From: Bacillus subtilis subsp. subtilis
GTDB lineage: Bacteria > Pseudomonadota > Gammaproteobacteria > Xanthomonadales > Xanthomonadaceae
NCBI GenBank assembly: GCA_021733645.1
Contig: JAHREJ010000013.1
Coordinates: forward strand, 1-64,000
Direction: 5' to 3'
DNA length: 64,000 nucleotides
Position 1 is the stretch's first letter. The number at the start of each line of letters is the position of its first letter. Shown one piece after another: positions 44,715 through 53,283 of this stretch. The notes below the pieces were generated by a model, which saw only the letters and a program-made list of their open reading frames with translations, had not been told where the DNA came from and made no database searches. The translations under genes and the position numbers were made by a program.

Positions 44715-45254
44715 CTAGTGCGTTTCGGCGAACCGATACGACAACAGCGACTTCACCAGGAACGTGACCTGGGTGGCCGAGCGCGCGTCCACGCGCATCA
44801 CCGGCAGCCGGAAGCCTGCATCCAGCAGCGCCTGGCGTACGTCGGGCACCAGCAGCTCGGGATGTTCATCGGTGCGGGTGATGCCCACCGCGAGGCTGGC
44901 ATCGGGTGCGATCCGCGAAAATTCCTGGAGCAGCTCCACGGTCGAGGCGATCGGCTCGGGGTGACCGGCGCTGACCAGCACGATCACGCCCAATGCACCT
45001 TCGCAGACCATCGGCCACATGAAATCCAGATAGCGCTGGCCAGGCACGCCGTAGACGTGCAGCAGTTCGCCGTCGTCCAGTTCGATCGAGCTGTAGTCCA
45101 GTGCGACGGTGGTTTCCACTTTGTCGCCGTAGGCGTCTTCGCTGAGCGGCATTTCGGTGCTGACCGGCTCCACATCGGAGATCGCGCGCACCGCCGTGGT
45201 CTTGCCGGCGCCCATGCCACCGACGAACACCAGCTTGTTGGCCGGCAGGCTCAT
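44715..45254 (-). CDS. MglA-like small GTPase
   Basis: A 179-residue Ras-fold protein. The P-loop is GGMGAGKTT (12-20); switch 2 reads VPGQRY (70-75) in place of DTAGQ; the guanine motif is TRTD (126-129). Such GTPases paired with roadblock proteins act as polarity or signalling switches in other bacteria (MglA/MglB, Streptomyces conservons). It is the last of four leftward genes and overlaps the preceding one by 4 bp (ATGA). Target unknown. Confidence 0.85.
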   Translation of the reverse strand: MSLPANKLVFVGGMGAGKTTAVRAISDVEPVSTEMPLSEDAYGDKVETTVALDYSSIELDDGELLHVYGVPGQRYLDFMWPMVCEGALGVIVLVSAGHPEPIASTVELLQEFSRIAPDASLAVGITRTDEHPELLVPDVRQALLDAGFRLPVMRVDARSATQVTFLVKSLLSYRFAETH

Positions 45255-46207
45255 GATGCAGCGCCCTGGAACAGGCTGAGGCCGAAGCGGCGCGCCACCC
45301 ACGAGAAGAAACGTGAATCGCCAGCGTCGCGGCGGGGTTGCGAAGGGGGCACGGGAGCATCCTGGATCGAGGCGAGACCGCTGGCGAGCGCGGCGGAGAA
45401 CAGCAACTGTACGGTGTGCTGCGGCATCCGGCAGGCACTGGCCAGCGCGCTGGCACGCCAGGGGCGTGCGTGCAGGCGGGCGATCGCCAGCAGCCCGTTG
45501 TCGGGCACGTCGTCGGCGCTCAGGTCGGGCCATTGGCGCAGCTGCAGCGACGCCTGTGCACTGGGGGCGGGCATCAGCTCCGGCCGATGCCGGGCGATGC
45601 AGAAGAACAACGCTTCAAACGAGTGCCGCTGCGGCAGGCGGTACGCGTACTGGTGCTGGAAGGTTTCCGCATCGATGGCGGTCAGCGACCAGGTGGCATC
45701 GTCCAGCTGCGCGGCCACCTCGGCCAGTGCGGTGGCCGCAGGCAGCGCGATGCTGCGCGTGGCCGGGTCGACCAGCAGGATCATGGCACCACGTTGCAGC
45801 AGGTGCATGCCTGCCGATGGCGCGCCGTGCCGGGCCAGCTGCATCAGCAGCGGCGTGCCCTGCACGGCGTTGGCTGCTTCCGGGGCGGCCAGCAGCAACG
45901 TGGACAGCTGGTCGTTGATGTCGCGCACGGTGGCGCCGTGCGGCAGCTCGCCACGCGCGCTGGCGGGAAAGCGCCGCGCGATCGACAGCGTAGGCACGCC
46001 CAGCGTACGGGCATCGGCCAGCGCGGTCGCACTGGCCGGGTGGTCCAGGCCGATCACCAGCAGGTCCACGGGCTGGCCGGACCACGCCTGCAGGGCCACG
46101 TCCATGCGCTCGGCGAGCAGCAGTGAACTGGCCAGCTTGAGCCGGGTGTGATGCAACAGGTCGAGCCCGACCGCGGCGATCTGGAAGGAACGAATGGGGG
46201 TTTTCAT
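45251..46207 (-). CDS. Unknown protein of the GTPase/roadblock module
   Basis: A 318-residue protein with no family recognised. The N-terminus (IAAVGLDLLHHTRLKLASSL, then VDLLVIGLDHPASATALAD) has the alternating pattern of a receiver-like domain but without clear acidic pocket residues, so if it is one it is degenerate. The C-terminus ends in a helical region (ALASACRMPQHTVQLLFSAA) suggestive of a winged helix, which is tentative. ATG 46207 was chosen; an alternative is at 46234. It sits between roadblock and GTPase genes and overlaps the latter, so it is likely a partner of both. Confidence 0.6.
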   Translation of the reverse strand: MKTPIRSFQIAAVGLDLLHHTRLKLASSLLLAERMDVALQAWSGQPVDLLVIGLDHPASATALADARTLGVPTLSIARRFPASARGELPHGATVRDINDQLSTLLLAAPEAANAVQGTPLLMQLARHGAPSAGMHLLQRGAMILLVDPATRSIALPAATALAEVAAQLDDATWSLTAIDAETFQHQYAYRLPQRHSFEALFFCIARHRPELMPAPSAQASLQLRQWPDLSADDVPDNGLLAIARLHARPWRASALASACRMPQHTVQLLFSAALASGLASIQDAPVPPSQPRRDAGDSRFFSWVARRFGLSLFQGAAS

Positions 46208-46301
46208 GGGGGTTGCCAGCAGGCGGCCGGTCATCGCGTGCAGGGCGCACGCGGCGGCGCGATCGTCCTGCACGGCGTTGGCCGTGCAGGACATGAGGCG
46301 A

Positions 46302-46661
46302 TCAGCTGAAGTCCAGGGTCTTCTCGAACGCCTTCAGTTCATGCCGCGACATGGCCAGGTTGGCCTTGGCGCGGTCCATGATCACGTACAGGAACAGCAC
46401 CGGGTTGCTCTCCAGCGGGCGGATCAGGTGGTACTGGGTGCCCAGGCTGATCAGGATGTCTTCGATGCTGTCGGCCAGCCCGAGCTGCTCGGCCACGCGG
46501 CGCTTGGTACGCACCACGTCGGTATTGCCGGCCGCGGCCAGTTCCAGGTTGATGCTGCCGCCACCCAGCGTGGCCAGGGCCATGCCGCTGTCACTGTCTA
46601 CCAGGGCCGCGCCGACGAAACCGGCGACCGAATTGAGCTTTTCCAGATTGAGGTTGGACAC
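46302..46661 (-). CDS. Roadblock/LC7 domain protein 1
   Basis: A 119-residue single-domain roadblock protein: FVGAALVDSDSGMALATLG is the first strand pair and the core continues through SLGTQYHLIRPLESNPVLFL to LYVIMDRAKANLAMSRHELK. MglB-like proteins of this fold act as GTPase-activating partners for MglA. It lies 94 bp before the next gene of the leftward module. Confidence 0.82.
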   Translation of the reverse strand: MSNLNLEKLNSVAGFVGAALVDSDSGMALATLGGGSINLELAAAGNTDVVRTKRRVAEQLGLADSIEDILISLGTQYHLIRPLESNPVLFLYVIMDRAKANLAMSRHELKAFEKTLDFS

Positions 46662-46737
46662 GTAAATCCTTGTGGGTCAGGCAGAAGGAAGACAGGCCGA
46701 CGGCCTGCCTGATAGCACAGCAGAAAAGGGGCGCCGA

Positions 46738-47190
46738 TCAGGCTGCGCGCGGGCGCAGCACGGCTTCAAGACGGGTGGCGCATTCGCGCGCGTGGAACAG
46801 CAGCACGGCCATGTTCAGGTCGTGGCTGCCCACCGCGGTCAGGGTGAGCGGTTTGTCGCCCTGGATGCGGATCAGCACGACGTTGCCCTGGCGGGTGCAG
46901 ATGGTGGCGTAGTCGGCTTCGCTCAACGCCAGTTCGCGCGAGACGGTCTCGCCCAGGGTCAGGAACGAGTTGGCCATCGCGGCCAGGCGGCGACCGTCCA
47001 CGCCCAGCGCCGAGCTTTCGGCGACGGCGCGCCCATCGGCGGTGGAGAGCATGAGCAGGCTGAGGCTGGATTCGCGCTCGCGCGACTGGCGGAACGTCGC
47101 CTCGATGCCGTCGATGTCATACCGCTGGCGCGCCGGCTGGCTTTCGCCACTGACGCCACGGACGATCTGGTGAATGGTACTGCGCTGCAC
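46738..47190 (-). CDS. Roadblock/LC7 domain protein 2
   Basis: A 150-residue protein beginning at a GTG (47190) after a good ribosome site (AGGGGGC). LSLLMLSTADGRAVAESSAL and LALSEADYATICTRQGNVVL match the roadblock core, and the C-terminus has an extra helix (HARECATRLEAVL). First gene of the four-gene module; the 309 bp to the divergent arginase gene (47191-47499) contain A+T-rich promoter-like sequence near 47220-47290 and no gene. Confidence 0.75.
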   Translation of the reverse strand: MQRSTIHQIVRGVSGESQPARQRYDIDGIEATFRQSRERESSLSLLMLSTADGRAVAESSALGVDGRRLAAMANSFLTLGETVSRELALSEADYATICTRQGNVVLIRIQGDKPLTLTAVGSHDLNMAVLLFHARECATRLEAVLRPRAA

Positions 47191-47499
47191 GTACTGCCCC
47201 CTGGCACACGACGAAACACGAACCAATCCTTGATGGATTAGTCAATCAGTACTGCGAAGAAGTGTGAAATGTAGCACGGAATATTTACCTTCACTGCCAA
47301 CGCAGGATGAACCGCACTGTCCTGTCGACGCGGGAAGACCGTTGCGCGGCAACGGCTTTCCCGCTGCGGCCGGATGCGACGCTGGGCGGCACGCTGCGCC
47401 GCTGGCGGTCATGCGGGGCTGCCTGCTGCACCGCCGCGAGTGACCCTGCACCGCGCTGGCTAGACTGTGCTTCTTTTTCCGCACTTGCAGGAGGCATCC

Positions 47500-48420
47500 A
47501 TGGCCACGTATTCCCCGGTTTCCCTGATCGGCGTTCCCACCGATATCGGGGCAGGCCATCGCGGCGCGGGCCTGGGACCGGATGCGTTGCGCATTGCCGG
47601 CCTGGCCGAGGCACTGGCTGCGCGTGGCGTGGAGGTGCGCGACCTGGGCAACCTGGACGGCCCGCGCAACCCGTGGACCGCACCGGTGCAGGGCTACCGC
47701 CACCTGGACGAAGTGGTGGCGTGGAACCGCGCGCTGATGGACGCCACCTACGCCGAACTGCAGGCCGGGCGCATGCCGATCATGCTCGGTGGCGACCATT
47801 GCCTGGGCATCGGCTCGATCACCGCCGTGGCGCGCTGGTGCCGCGAGCAGGGCAAGACCCTGCGGGTGTTGTGGCTGGATGCGCACTCGGATTTCAACAC
47901 CAGCGAGGTCACGCCGTCGGGCAACGTGCACGGCATGCCGGTGGCCTGCCTGTGCGGGCTGGGCCCGGATGCGTTGACCCGGCTGGGCGGCGATGCACCG
48001 GCCATCCGCCCGCAGCAGGTGCACCAGATCGGCATCCGTTCGGTGGACCAGGAAGAAAAGCGCCTGATCAAGCAGCACCAGGTGGATGTGTATGACATGC
48101 GCTACATCGACGAAGCCGGCATGAAGCGCACGATGGAGGCGGCGCTGCACGGCATCGACGACAACACCCACCTGCACGTCAGCTTCGATGTGGATTTCCT
48201 TGATCCGAGCATCGCCCCGGGCGTGGGCACCACCGTGCCGGGCGGGGTGAACTACCGCGAGGCGCAACTGGTGATGGAGATGATCGCCGATACCGGGCGC
48301 ATGGGTTCGCTGGACATCGTGGAACTCAATCCCCTGCTGGACAACCGCAACAGCACGGCCGTGCTGGCCGTGGACCTGGTGGAAAGCCTGTTCGGGAAAT
48401 CCACCTTGATGCGCGACTGA
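47500..48420 (+). CDS. rocF: Arginase
   Basis: A 306-residue manganese ureohydrolase that converts arginine to ornithine and urea. Metal ligands appear as GGDH (His100), DAHSD (Asp127, His129, Asp131) and SFDVDFLDP (two Asp near 230). NVHGMP is the arginine-binding loop. The ATG at 47500 follows a GGAGG site. The upstream ATG-like starts are not conserved. It is divergent from the roadblock module. Confidence 0.95.
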   Translation: MATYSPVSLIGVPTDIGAGHRGAGLGPDALRIAGLAEALAARGVEVRDLGNLDGPRNPWTAPVQGYRHLDEVVAWNRALMDATYAELQAGRMPIMLGGDHCLGIGSITAVARWCREQGKTLRVLWLDAHSDFNTSEVTPSGNVHGMPVACLCGLGPDALTRLGGDAPAIRPQQVHQIGIRSVDQEEKRLIKQHQVDVYDMRYIDEAGMKRTMEAALHGIDDNTHLHVSFDVDFLDPSIAPGVGTTVPGGVNYREAQLVMEMIADTGRMGSLDIVELNPLLDNRNSTAVLAVDLVESLFGKSTLMRD

Positions 48421-48652
48421 GCGCCCGCGCCACGGGGCTTTCCTGCGATTTTCTGAACGCTGCCGACGTGCGTTCACATTCGCTGCACGCCGCTGCCGCC
48501 AGATTGCACTTCACGCGGCGGCGGTGCCGGAAACGGCCACGACGTCACCGCGATCAGGAAGAGGGTCGGCCATGCGCACGGTGCGTTTGCCGATTCATCT
48601 GACAGGTGGGACCGGATTCCGGTGTCGACGTAGATCAAAACAGGAGAACCCC

Positions 48653-48790
48653 ATGAAGCGTGTTATTGCACTGATGCTGTTGTCGATGTTCTCGGTGGCT
48701 GTGCTGTCCGGCTGCAACACCGTTGCCGGTGCCGGCAAGGACGTGCAGAAGGCCGGCGAGAAGGTCGAAGACGCCGCCAAGACCAACTGA
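48653..48790 (+). CDS. Entericidin-type small lipoprotein
   Basis: A 45-residue lipoprotein with lipobox LSGC (Cys21), followed by the entericidin-like NTVAGAGKDVQKAGEKVEDA. It is a small envelope stress protein of the EcnA/B type. The ATG has an AGGAGA site seven bases upstream. A strong bidirectional hairpin terminator follows at 48812. The segment 48421-48652 before it shows no gene. Confidence 0.88.
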   Translation: MKRVIALMLLSMFSVAVLSGCNTVAGAGKDVQKAGEKVEDAAKTN

Positions 48791-48811
48791 TCCACGCGAT
48801 CAGGTTGCAAC

Positions 48812-48841
48812 GGAAAAGGCCGGGATCTCCCGGCCTTTTCC
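48812..48841. terminator. Hairpin terminator after the entericidin gene
   Basis: A perfect 13-bp stem (GGAAAAGGCCGGG / CCCGGCCTTTTCC) with a four-base loop; the 3' arm carries the T-run TTTT and the 5' arm AAAA, so it can act in both directions. Confidence 0.75.
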
Positions 48842-48979
48842 GCATCTGCGGCGCGCATCCGGCAGGACCTGTTCAAGCACGTGAGCATGCGTTTCATCCG
48901 CGCTTGACCGCCACCGAACGTCGTCCATCGCATTCTGGTCGTGCGGCGAAGGTGCCGTTGCAATCAAGGAAGCGAACCC

Positions 48980-49201
48980 ATGAACAAAGACATCATTTCC
49001 GGCAAGTGGACCCAGCTCAAGGGCAAAGCGCAGGCCAAGTGGGGCGACCTCACCGATGACGATTTCAAGGTCGCCGAAGGCAACGCCGAATACCTGGCCG
49101 GTCGCCTGCAGGAGCGCTATGGCTGGGCCCGCGACCGCGCCGAAACCGAGGTGCGTGACTTCGAAAAAGACGTCCGCAAGGATTACCCCGATTTCAACTG
49201 A
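48980..49201 (+). CDS. CsbD-family stress protein
   Basis: A 73-residue hydrophilic protein with the CsbD pattern [20 protein letters not shown] and [20 protein letters not shown]. Members are general-stress proteins of unknown mechanism. The ATG at 48980 follows an AAGGAAG site. A T-run terminator follows at 49254. The remaining 49283-49521 shows no gene. Confidence 0.92.
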   Translation: MNKDIISGKWTQLKGKAQAKWGDLTDDDFKVAEGNAEYLAGRLQERYGWARDRAETEVRDFEKDVRKDYPDFN

Positions 49202-49253
49202 TGCAGGCAAGGCCGCGTGATCGCGGCGGCTTCAACGGGCGTATGACACCAGG

Positions 49254-49282
49254 AACGGGCCGCGATCGCGGCCCGTTTTTTT
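49254..49282 (+). terminator. Rho-independent terminator after csbD-like gene
   Basis: The self-complementary ACGGGCCGCGATCGCGGCCCGT stem (effectively nine to ten base pairs around CGAT) is followed by seven T residues (49276-49282). Confidence 0.85.
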
Positions 49283-49521
49283 GGTTCTTCGCCCCCTGTG
49301 CGGGGCCCAGCGCCCGACCCACCAACGGCCATCAAAAAGGCCAGCCCCCCGCCCGTACCGCAAGCCGCTACGGGGCCCTCACGCTCGCGACCGGCCTGAT
49401 CGGAGACGTCAACCGGCCTGCACACCCGGCCACCCGCATAGCGTCGTGCTCACTCTGCGGCGCCCCTTGTAACAAGACGCTCCCCTCAAATGGGAGAAGA
49501 ACCGTTTTTTCTGCCGGGTGC

Positions 49522-50352
49522 TCAACGCCGGCCGGCCGGCGGGTCGGGCACGTACTGCGACGGGAACGCGCGCGGCGCATCGTCGCGGGGGGATTGCGGG
49601 ACCGGCAGAATGCCGCGCGCACGCAGATTGCGTTCGCTGTCATAACGCACTTCCACCTGTTGCAGGGGCAGCGTGCTGGCGCGTTCGAAGCGGGTGTCGC
49701 GCACGCGCGAGGCTTCGCGTTCGCCATGCCCGGTGCCCAGCCGTTGCGTCGGCGCCGGGGCGGCCGGGGTTATCGCGGCGGACGCCTGCGCGCGCTGTGA
49801 CGTCGCCTCGGCAGAGGCGTCAGCCTGCGCGCCACCGCGCAACATCGGCAGCCGGCGTCGCTCCACCGCCGGGGCCACTGCCGCGGAAACGCCACCGGCC
49901 TCACCGAATACCGCGATGCCGATCACCCCGATGTTGTCCGGGCGCCCGGTGCGCGCGGCATAGCTGCGGCCCGGCGTGGTGAACACGAACTGGGCCACTT
50001 CCTCCTGCGATTTACGCCAGCCACTGATATCGGCGGTCTGCCAGGGGTTGAGCACGTAGCCGGTCTGCCCCGGGGCGGCGACCTCCCCGGAAATGGCATT
50101 CAGGCCATCCACCGACAGCACCACCAGGACGCGCTCGGCGCTGTGGTTGCGCAGGCGCACGCTGTAGCGGTGGCCCTTTTCGCCGGCCACCCAGCGCTGG
50201 CCGCCGTCGCGGTACTGCGGCAGCGTGGTACCGGCGTCGCGGTCGAGCACGGTGAGGTACACCGGGCCGGCGTTCTGCGCGGGGGGCAGTGGGGCCGGGC
50301 GGAAGCCGCACAGGGCCAGCACGGTCAGCAGGGGCAGCAACAGGCGTTTCAT
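49522..50352 (-). CDS. Secreted protein of unknown function
   Basis: A 276-residue protein with a signal peptide (LLLPLLTVLALCGF) and a conserved middle, YSVRLRNHSAERVLVVLSVD then GYVLNPWQTADISGWRKS and IGVIGIAVFGE, a pattern seen in secreted proteins of unknown function. The C-terminal third is Ala/Arg-rich and probably disordered. It is divergent from trpS with 108 bp between the starts. No catalytic motif is visible. Confidence 0.7.
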   Translation of the reverse strand: MKRLLLPLLTVLALCGFRPAPLPPAQNAGPVYLTVLDRDAGTTLPQYRDGGQRWVAGEKGHRYSVRLRNHSAERVLVVLSVDGLNAISGEVAAPGQTGYVLNPWQTADISGWRKSQEEVAQFVFTTPGRSYAARTGRPDNIGVIGIAVFGEAGGVSAAVAPAVERRRLPMLRGGAQADASAEATSQRAQASAAITPAAPAPTQRLGTGHGEREASRVRDTRFERASTLPLQQVEVRYDSERNLRARGILPVPQSPRDDAPRAFPSQYVPDPPAGRR

Positions 50353-50421
50353 GGCACGGCTCCACGTTGGGGTAATGGATTGAACGGCCGGCCGGTTGCA
50401 ACGGGGTTGCGCCGGGGCAGG

Positions 50422-50427
50422 TAAACT
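50422..50427 (+). promoter_or_regulatory. TAAACT -10-like element before trpS
   Basis: TAAACT lies 33 bases before the trpS ATG; no convincing -35 box. The same hexamer precedes several genes in the window. Confidence 0.3.
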
Positions 50428-50460
50428 GGGGCGGTTCACCTGTCCGTAATGATCCCCCAC

Positions 50461-51753
50461 ATGACCACCCGCGTTCTTACCGGCATCACCCCCTCCGGCA
50501 CCCCCCACCTGGGCAACTACGTGGGCGCCATCCGCCCGGCCATCGCGGCCAGCCAGGCACCGGGCATCGAAAGCTTCTTCTTCCTGGCCGACCTGCACAG
50601 CCTGATCAAGGCGCAGGAGCCCGAGCGGACCCAGCGTTCGACCCTGGAGATCGCCGCCAGCTGGCTGGCCTGTGGGCTGGACCCGGACAAGGTGTGGTTC
50701 TACCGGCAGAGCGACATCCCCGAAACCACCGAACTGATGTGGTTCCTGACTGCCATCGCCAGCAAGGGCATCCTCAACCGCGCCCATGCCTACAAGGCGG
50801 CGGTGGACAAGAACCGCGAGGAGCAGCTGGACGAGGACGCCGGGATCAGCGCGGGGCTGTTCATGTACCCGGTGCTGATGGCCGCCGACATCCTGATCTT
50901 CAAGGCCAACCGGGTGCCGGTGGGCCGCGACCAGATCCAGCACATCGAGATGGCGCGCGATTTCGCCCAGCGCTTCAACCATGTGTACGGCAAGGAATAT
51001 TTCCCGTTGCCCGAGGTGGTGATCGACGAACAGGTGGCCACGCTGGCCGGCCTGGACGGGCGCAAGATGAGCAAGAGCTACCACAACACCATTCCGCTGT
51101 TCGCCCCGCGCGCGGAGCTGAAAAAGCTGGTGTTCTCCATCCTGACCGATTCGCGTGCACCGGGTGAGCCGAAGGCCACCGAGGGTTCGGCGCTGTTCCA
51201 GATGTACCAGGCCTTCGCCAGTGCCGAGCAGACCGCCGCCTTTGCCCAGGCCTTCGCCGAGGGCATCAGCTGGGGCGATGCCAAGCAGCAGCTGTTGGAG
51301 CGCATCGATGCCGAGCTGACCCCGCTGCGCGAGCGATACGACGCGCTGATGGCCGAGCCGGAAAAGATCGAGGCGCTGCTGCGCCGCCGTGGACAGCAGT
51401 TGCGTGAGCAGTACGCCATCCCGCTGCTCAAGGAACTGCGCCACGCGGTGGGCCTGCGCGATCTGTCCAGTGCCGGCGATATCGCCGGGGATGCGGCCAC
51501 TGAAGCACGTGCTGCGCCGCCACTGTTCAAGCAGTACCGCGAGAAGGACGGGCGGTTCTATTTCAAGCTGCTGGCCGGTGATGGCGGTCTGTTGATCCAG
51601 AGCGAGGGCTTTGATTCGCCGCGCGATGCCGGCCAGTTGATCGGCGTGCTCAAGCAGACCGAACACGGCGATGGGCTGCAGAGCCCGTTGTTCACGCTGG
51701 AGGCCGAGGTGGACGTGGTGCTGGCCGCGTTGCAGGAACTGCGCGCGGAATAA
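50461..51753 (+). CDS. trpS: Tryptophan-tRNA ligase with C-terminal YegP/DUF1508-like extension
   Basis: A 430-residue class I synthetase charging tRNA-Trp. The HIGH-like motif is TPHLGNY (14-20) and the second signature KMSKS (202-206). Residues up to about 335 match standard TrpS (about 330-340 residues). The last 75 residues (FKQYREKDGRFYFKLLAGDG, then LIQSEGFDSPRDA) resemble a YegP/DUF1508 unit fused to the end. The ATG at 50461 matches the family; an ATG at 50449 is in frame upstream. Confidence 0.93.
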   Translation: MTTRVLTGITPSGTPHLGNYVGAIRPAIAASQAPGIESFFFLADLHSLIKAQEPERTQRSTLEIAASWLACGLDPDKVWFYRQSDIPETTELMWFLTAIASKGILNRAHAYKAAVDKNREEQLDEDAGISAGLFMYPVLMAADILIFKANRVPVGRDQIQHIEMARDFAQRFNHVYGKEYFPLPEVVIDEQVATLAGLDGRKMSKSYHNTIPLFAPRAELKKLVFSILTDSRAPGEPKATEGSALFQMYQAFASAEQTAAFAQAFAEGISWGDAKQQLLERIDAELTPLRERYDALMAEPEKIEALLRRRGQQLREQYAIPLLKELRHAVGLRDLSSAGDIAGDAATEARAAPPLFKQYREKDGRFYFKLLAGDGGLLIQSEGFDSPRDAGQLIGVLKQTEHGDGLQSPLFTLEAEVDVVLAALQELRAE

Positions 51754-51776
51754 CCGCAACCCGGGGAGTGCGCCCG

Positions 51777-51847
51777 GTCGTGCCGGCCGCTGGCCGGCAA
51801 CCAGGCGCTCGCCACGGTATCCGGAGCCGGCCAGCGGCCGGCACTAC
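51777..51847. repeat. Pair of SMAG-like hairpins in inverted orientation
   Basis: GTCG plus the TGCCGGCCGCTGGCCGGCA hairpin (51777-51799) is followed by an inverted copy whose reverse strand begins GTAG (51847-51825). Such head-to-tail pairs are typical of these repeats. They separate trpS from the membrane-protein gene at 51900. Confidence 0.75.
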
Positions 51848-51899
51848 CGGTTCAAGGCGCGACTGGGCATGATGCGGTCATCCTGAAGGGGAGACTGCG

Positions 51900-52238
51900 A
51901 TGGCCTGGTTGTCGTTGTTGTTGTTCCTGCCGTGGTTCGTGTTGCTCGGCGCGTTGTACTGGCTGTTCCCGCGGCAACCGCGCGATGCGGCGCGGCGCGG
52001 GTTCGATGCCGTCACGCTGCTGTTGGCGTTCGTGTTGAGCATCGCGGCCATGCTGTGGGGCCATCATATCGGCGTGGTGCAGAACGATGCCGGACCGATC
52101 TGGCGCCAGGTGCTGGCGGTGCTGTACGCCTACGGTGCATTCCTGGCGGTGCTGGTGGGCGCGATCCTGCTGCGCACCCCGTGGCTGGCACGGCGTGCGA
52201 CCAAAGCCGCATCGAAGCCAACACACGGATCGTCCTAA
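51900..52238 (+). CDS. Small integral membrane protein
   Basis: A 112-residue hydrophobic protein with three likely helices (LSLLLFLPWFVLLGALYWLF, VTLLLAFVLSIAAMLWG and LYAYGAFLAVLVGAILL). No family recognised. An AGGGGAGA ribosome site precedes the ATG. It ends 30 bp before the metallo-hydrolase gene. Confidence 0.7.
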   Translation: MAWLSLLLFLPWFVLLGALYWLFPRQPRDAARRGFDAVTLLLAFVLSIAAMLWGHHIGVVQNDAGPIWRQVLAVLYAYGAFLAVLVGAILLRTPWLARRATKAASKPTHGSS

Positions 52239-52241
52239 ACT
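52236..52241 (+). promoter_or_regulatory. TAAACT -10-like element before the hydrolase
   Basis: TAAACT overlaps the stop codon region of the preceding gene and lies 27 bases before the ATG at 52269; recurs before purU and trpS. Confidence 0.3.
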
Positions 52242-52268
52242 GGGCTGCAAACCGCCCGGGATGATCCG

Positions 52269-53204
52269 ATGTCGTTCGACCCCAGCATCCACACCATTGA
52301 TACCGCCTTCATGCAGCGCGGCGATTTCGACGCGGCCTACCTGGTGGTGGAGAACGGTCGCGCCGCCTTCATCGATTGCGGCACCGGCCTGGCCGTGCCG
52401 GCCATGTTGGCCGCGCTGACCCGCGCCGGACTTCCGCCCGACGCGGTGGACTGGTTGATTCTCACCCACGTGCACCTGGACCACGCCGGTGGCGCCGGCC
52501 TGCTGATGCAGCAGCTGCCCAATGCGCAGCTGGTGGTGCATCCGCGCGGCGCGCCGCACATGATCGACCCGGCCCGGCTGATTGCCGGGGCCACCGCGGT
52601 GTACGGCGCGGCGGAAATCGCGCGCAGCTACGGCCCGATCCTGCCGGTGCCGGCCGAGCGCGTGGTGATTGCCGCCGACGGCCACCGCGTGGACCTGGCC
52701 GGACGCAGCCTGCTGTGCATCGACACACCCGGGCATGCGCGCCACCACCTGTGCGTGTGGGATTTGCGCAGCCGCGCCTGGTTCACCGGCGATACGTTCG
52801 GCTTGTCCTACCGCGAACTGGACAGCGCACGCGGGGCGTTCATCGTGCCGACGTCCTCGCCGGTGCAGTTCGATCCGGAGCCGCTGAAACAGTCGATCGC
52901 GCGGATGCTGGCGTTCGAACCGCAGGCGATGCTGCTTACCCACTACGGCCGGGTTGGCGATGTGGCCAGGCTGGCTGCCGACCTGGTCGAACAGATTGAT
53001 GCGATGGTGGACATCGGGCGCCAGTGCGACGGGCGCCTGGACCGCCACCGCTGCCTGGTGGCGGCGTTGACCGCGCTGTACCTGGAGCGCGCGCAGGCAC
53101 ATGGCTGCCTGCTCGACGATGCGGCGGTGGTGCAGGTGCTGGCGATGGATATCGAACTCAACGCGCAGGGCCTGGCCTGCTGGTTGGATCGCGACCGCCG
53201 TTAG
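52269..53204 (+). CDS. MBL-fold metallo-hydrolase
   Basis: A 311-residue metallo-beta-lactamase fold protein. THVHLDHAGG (the HxHxDH motif), DTPGHARHH and the later TGDT and LLTHYG supply the metal ligands. The C-terminal third is helical and not typical of glyoxalase II. Reaction unknown. It stands in a run of hydrolase genes with the M28 peptidase that follows 80 bp downstream. Confidence 0.88.
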   Translation: MSFDPSIHTIDTAFMQRGDFDAAYLVVENGRAAFIDCGTGLAVPAMLAALTRAGLPPDAVDWLILTHVHLDHAGGAGLLMQQLPNAQLVVHPRGAPHMIDPARLIAGATAVYGAAEIARSYGPILPVPAERVVIAADGHRVDLAGRSLLCIDTPGHARHHLCVWDLRSRAWFTGDTFGLSYRELDSARGAFIVPTSSPVQFDPEPLKQSIARMLAFEPQAMLLTHYGRVGDVARLAADLVEQIDAMVDIGRQCDGRLDRHRCLVAALTALYLERAQAHGCLLDDAAVVQVLAMDIELNAQGLACWLDRDRR

Positions 53205-53283
53205 CCGGCGGCGCGCGGTCATGCAGGTGTCACGTTACACTCGCAGGCCCTTGCTTTCCGTGCTGGTGTCTGCCGTGAATCCG

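Noticed and set aside
50353..51759. Extension of the secreted-protein frame (49522) through trpS
   Set aside because: The signal peptide starts at 50352; the upstream part is antisense to trpS and shows no domain.
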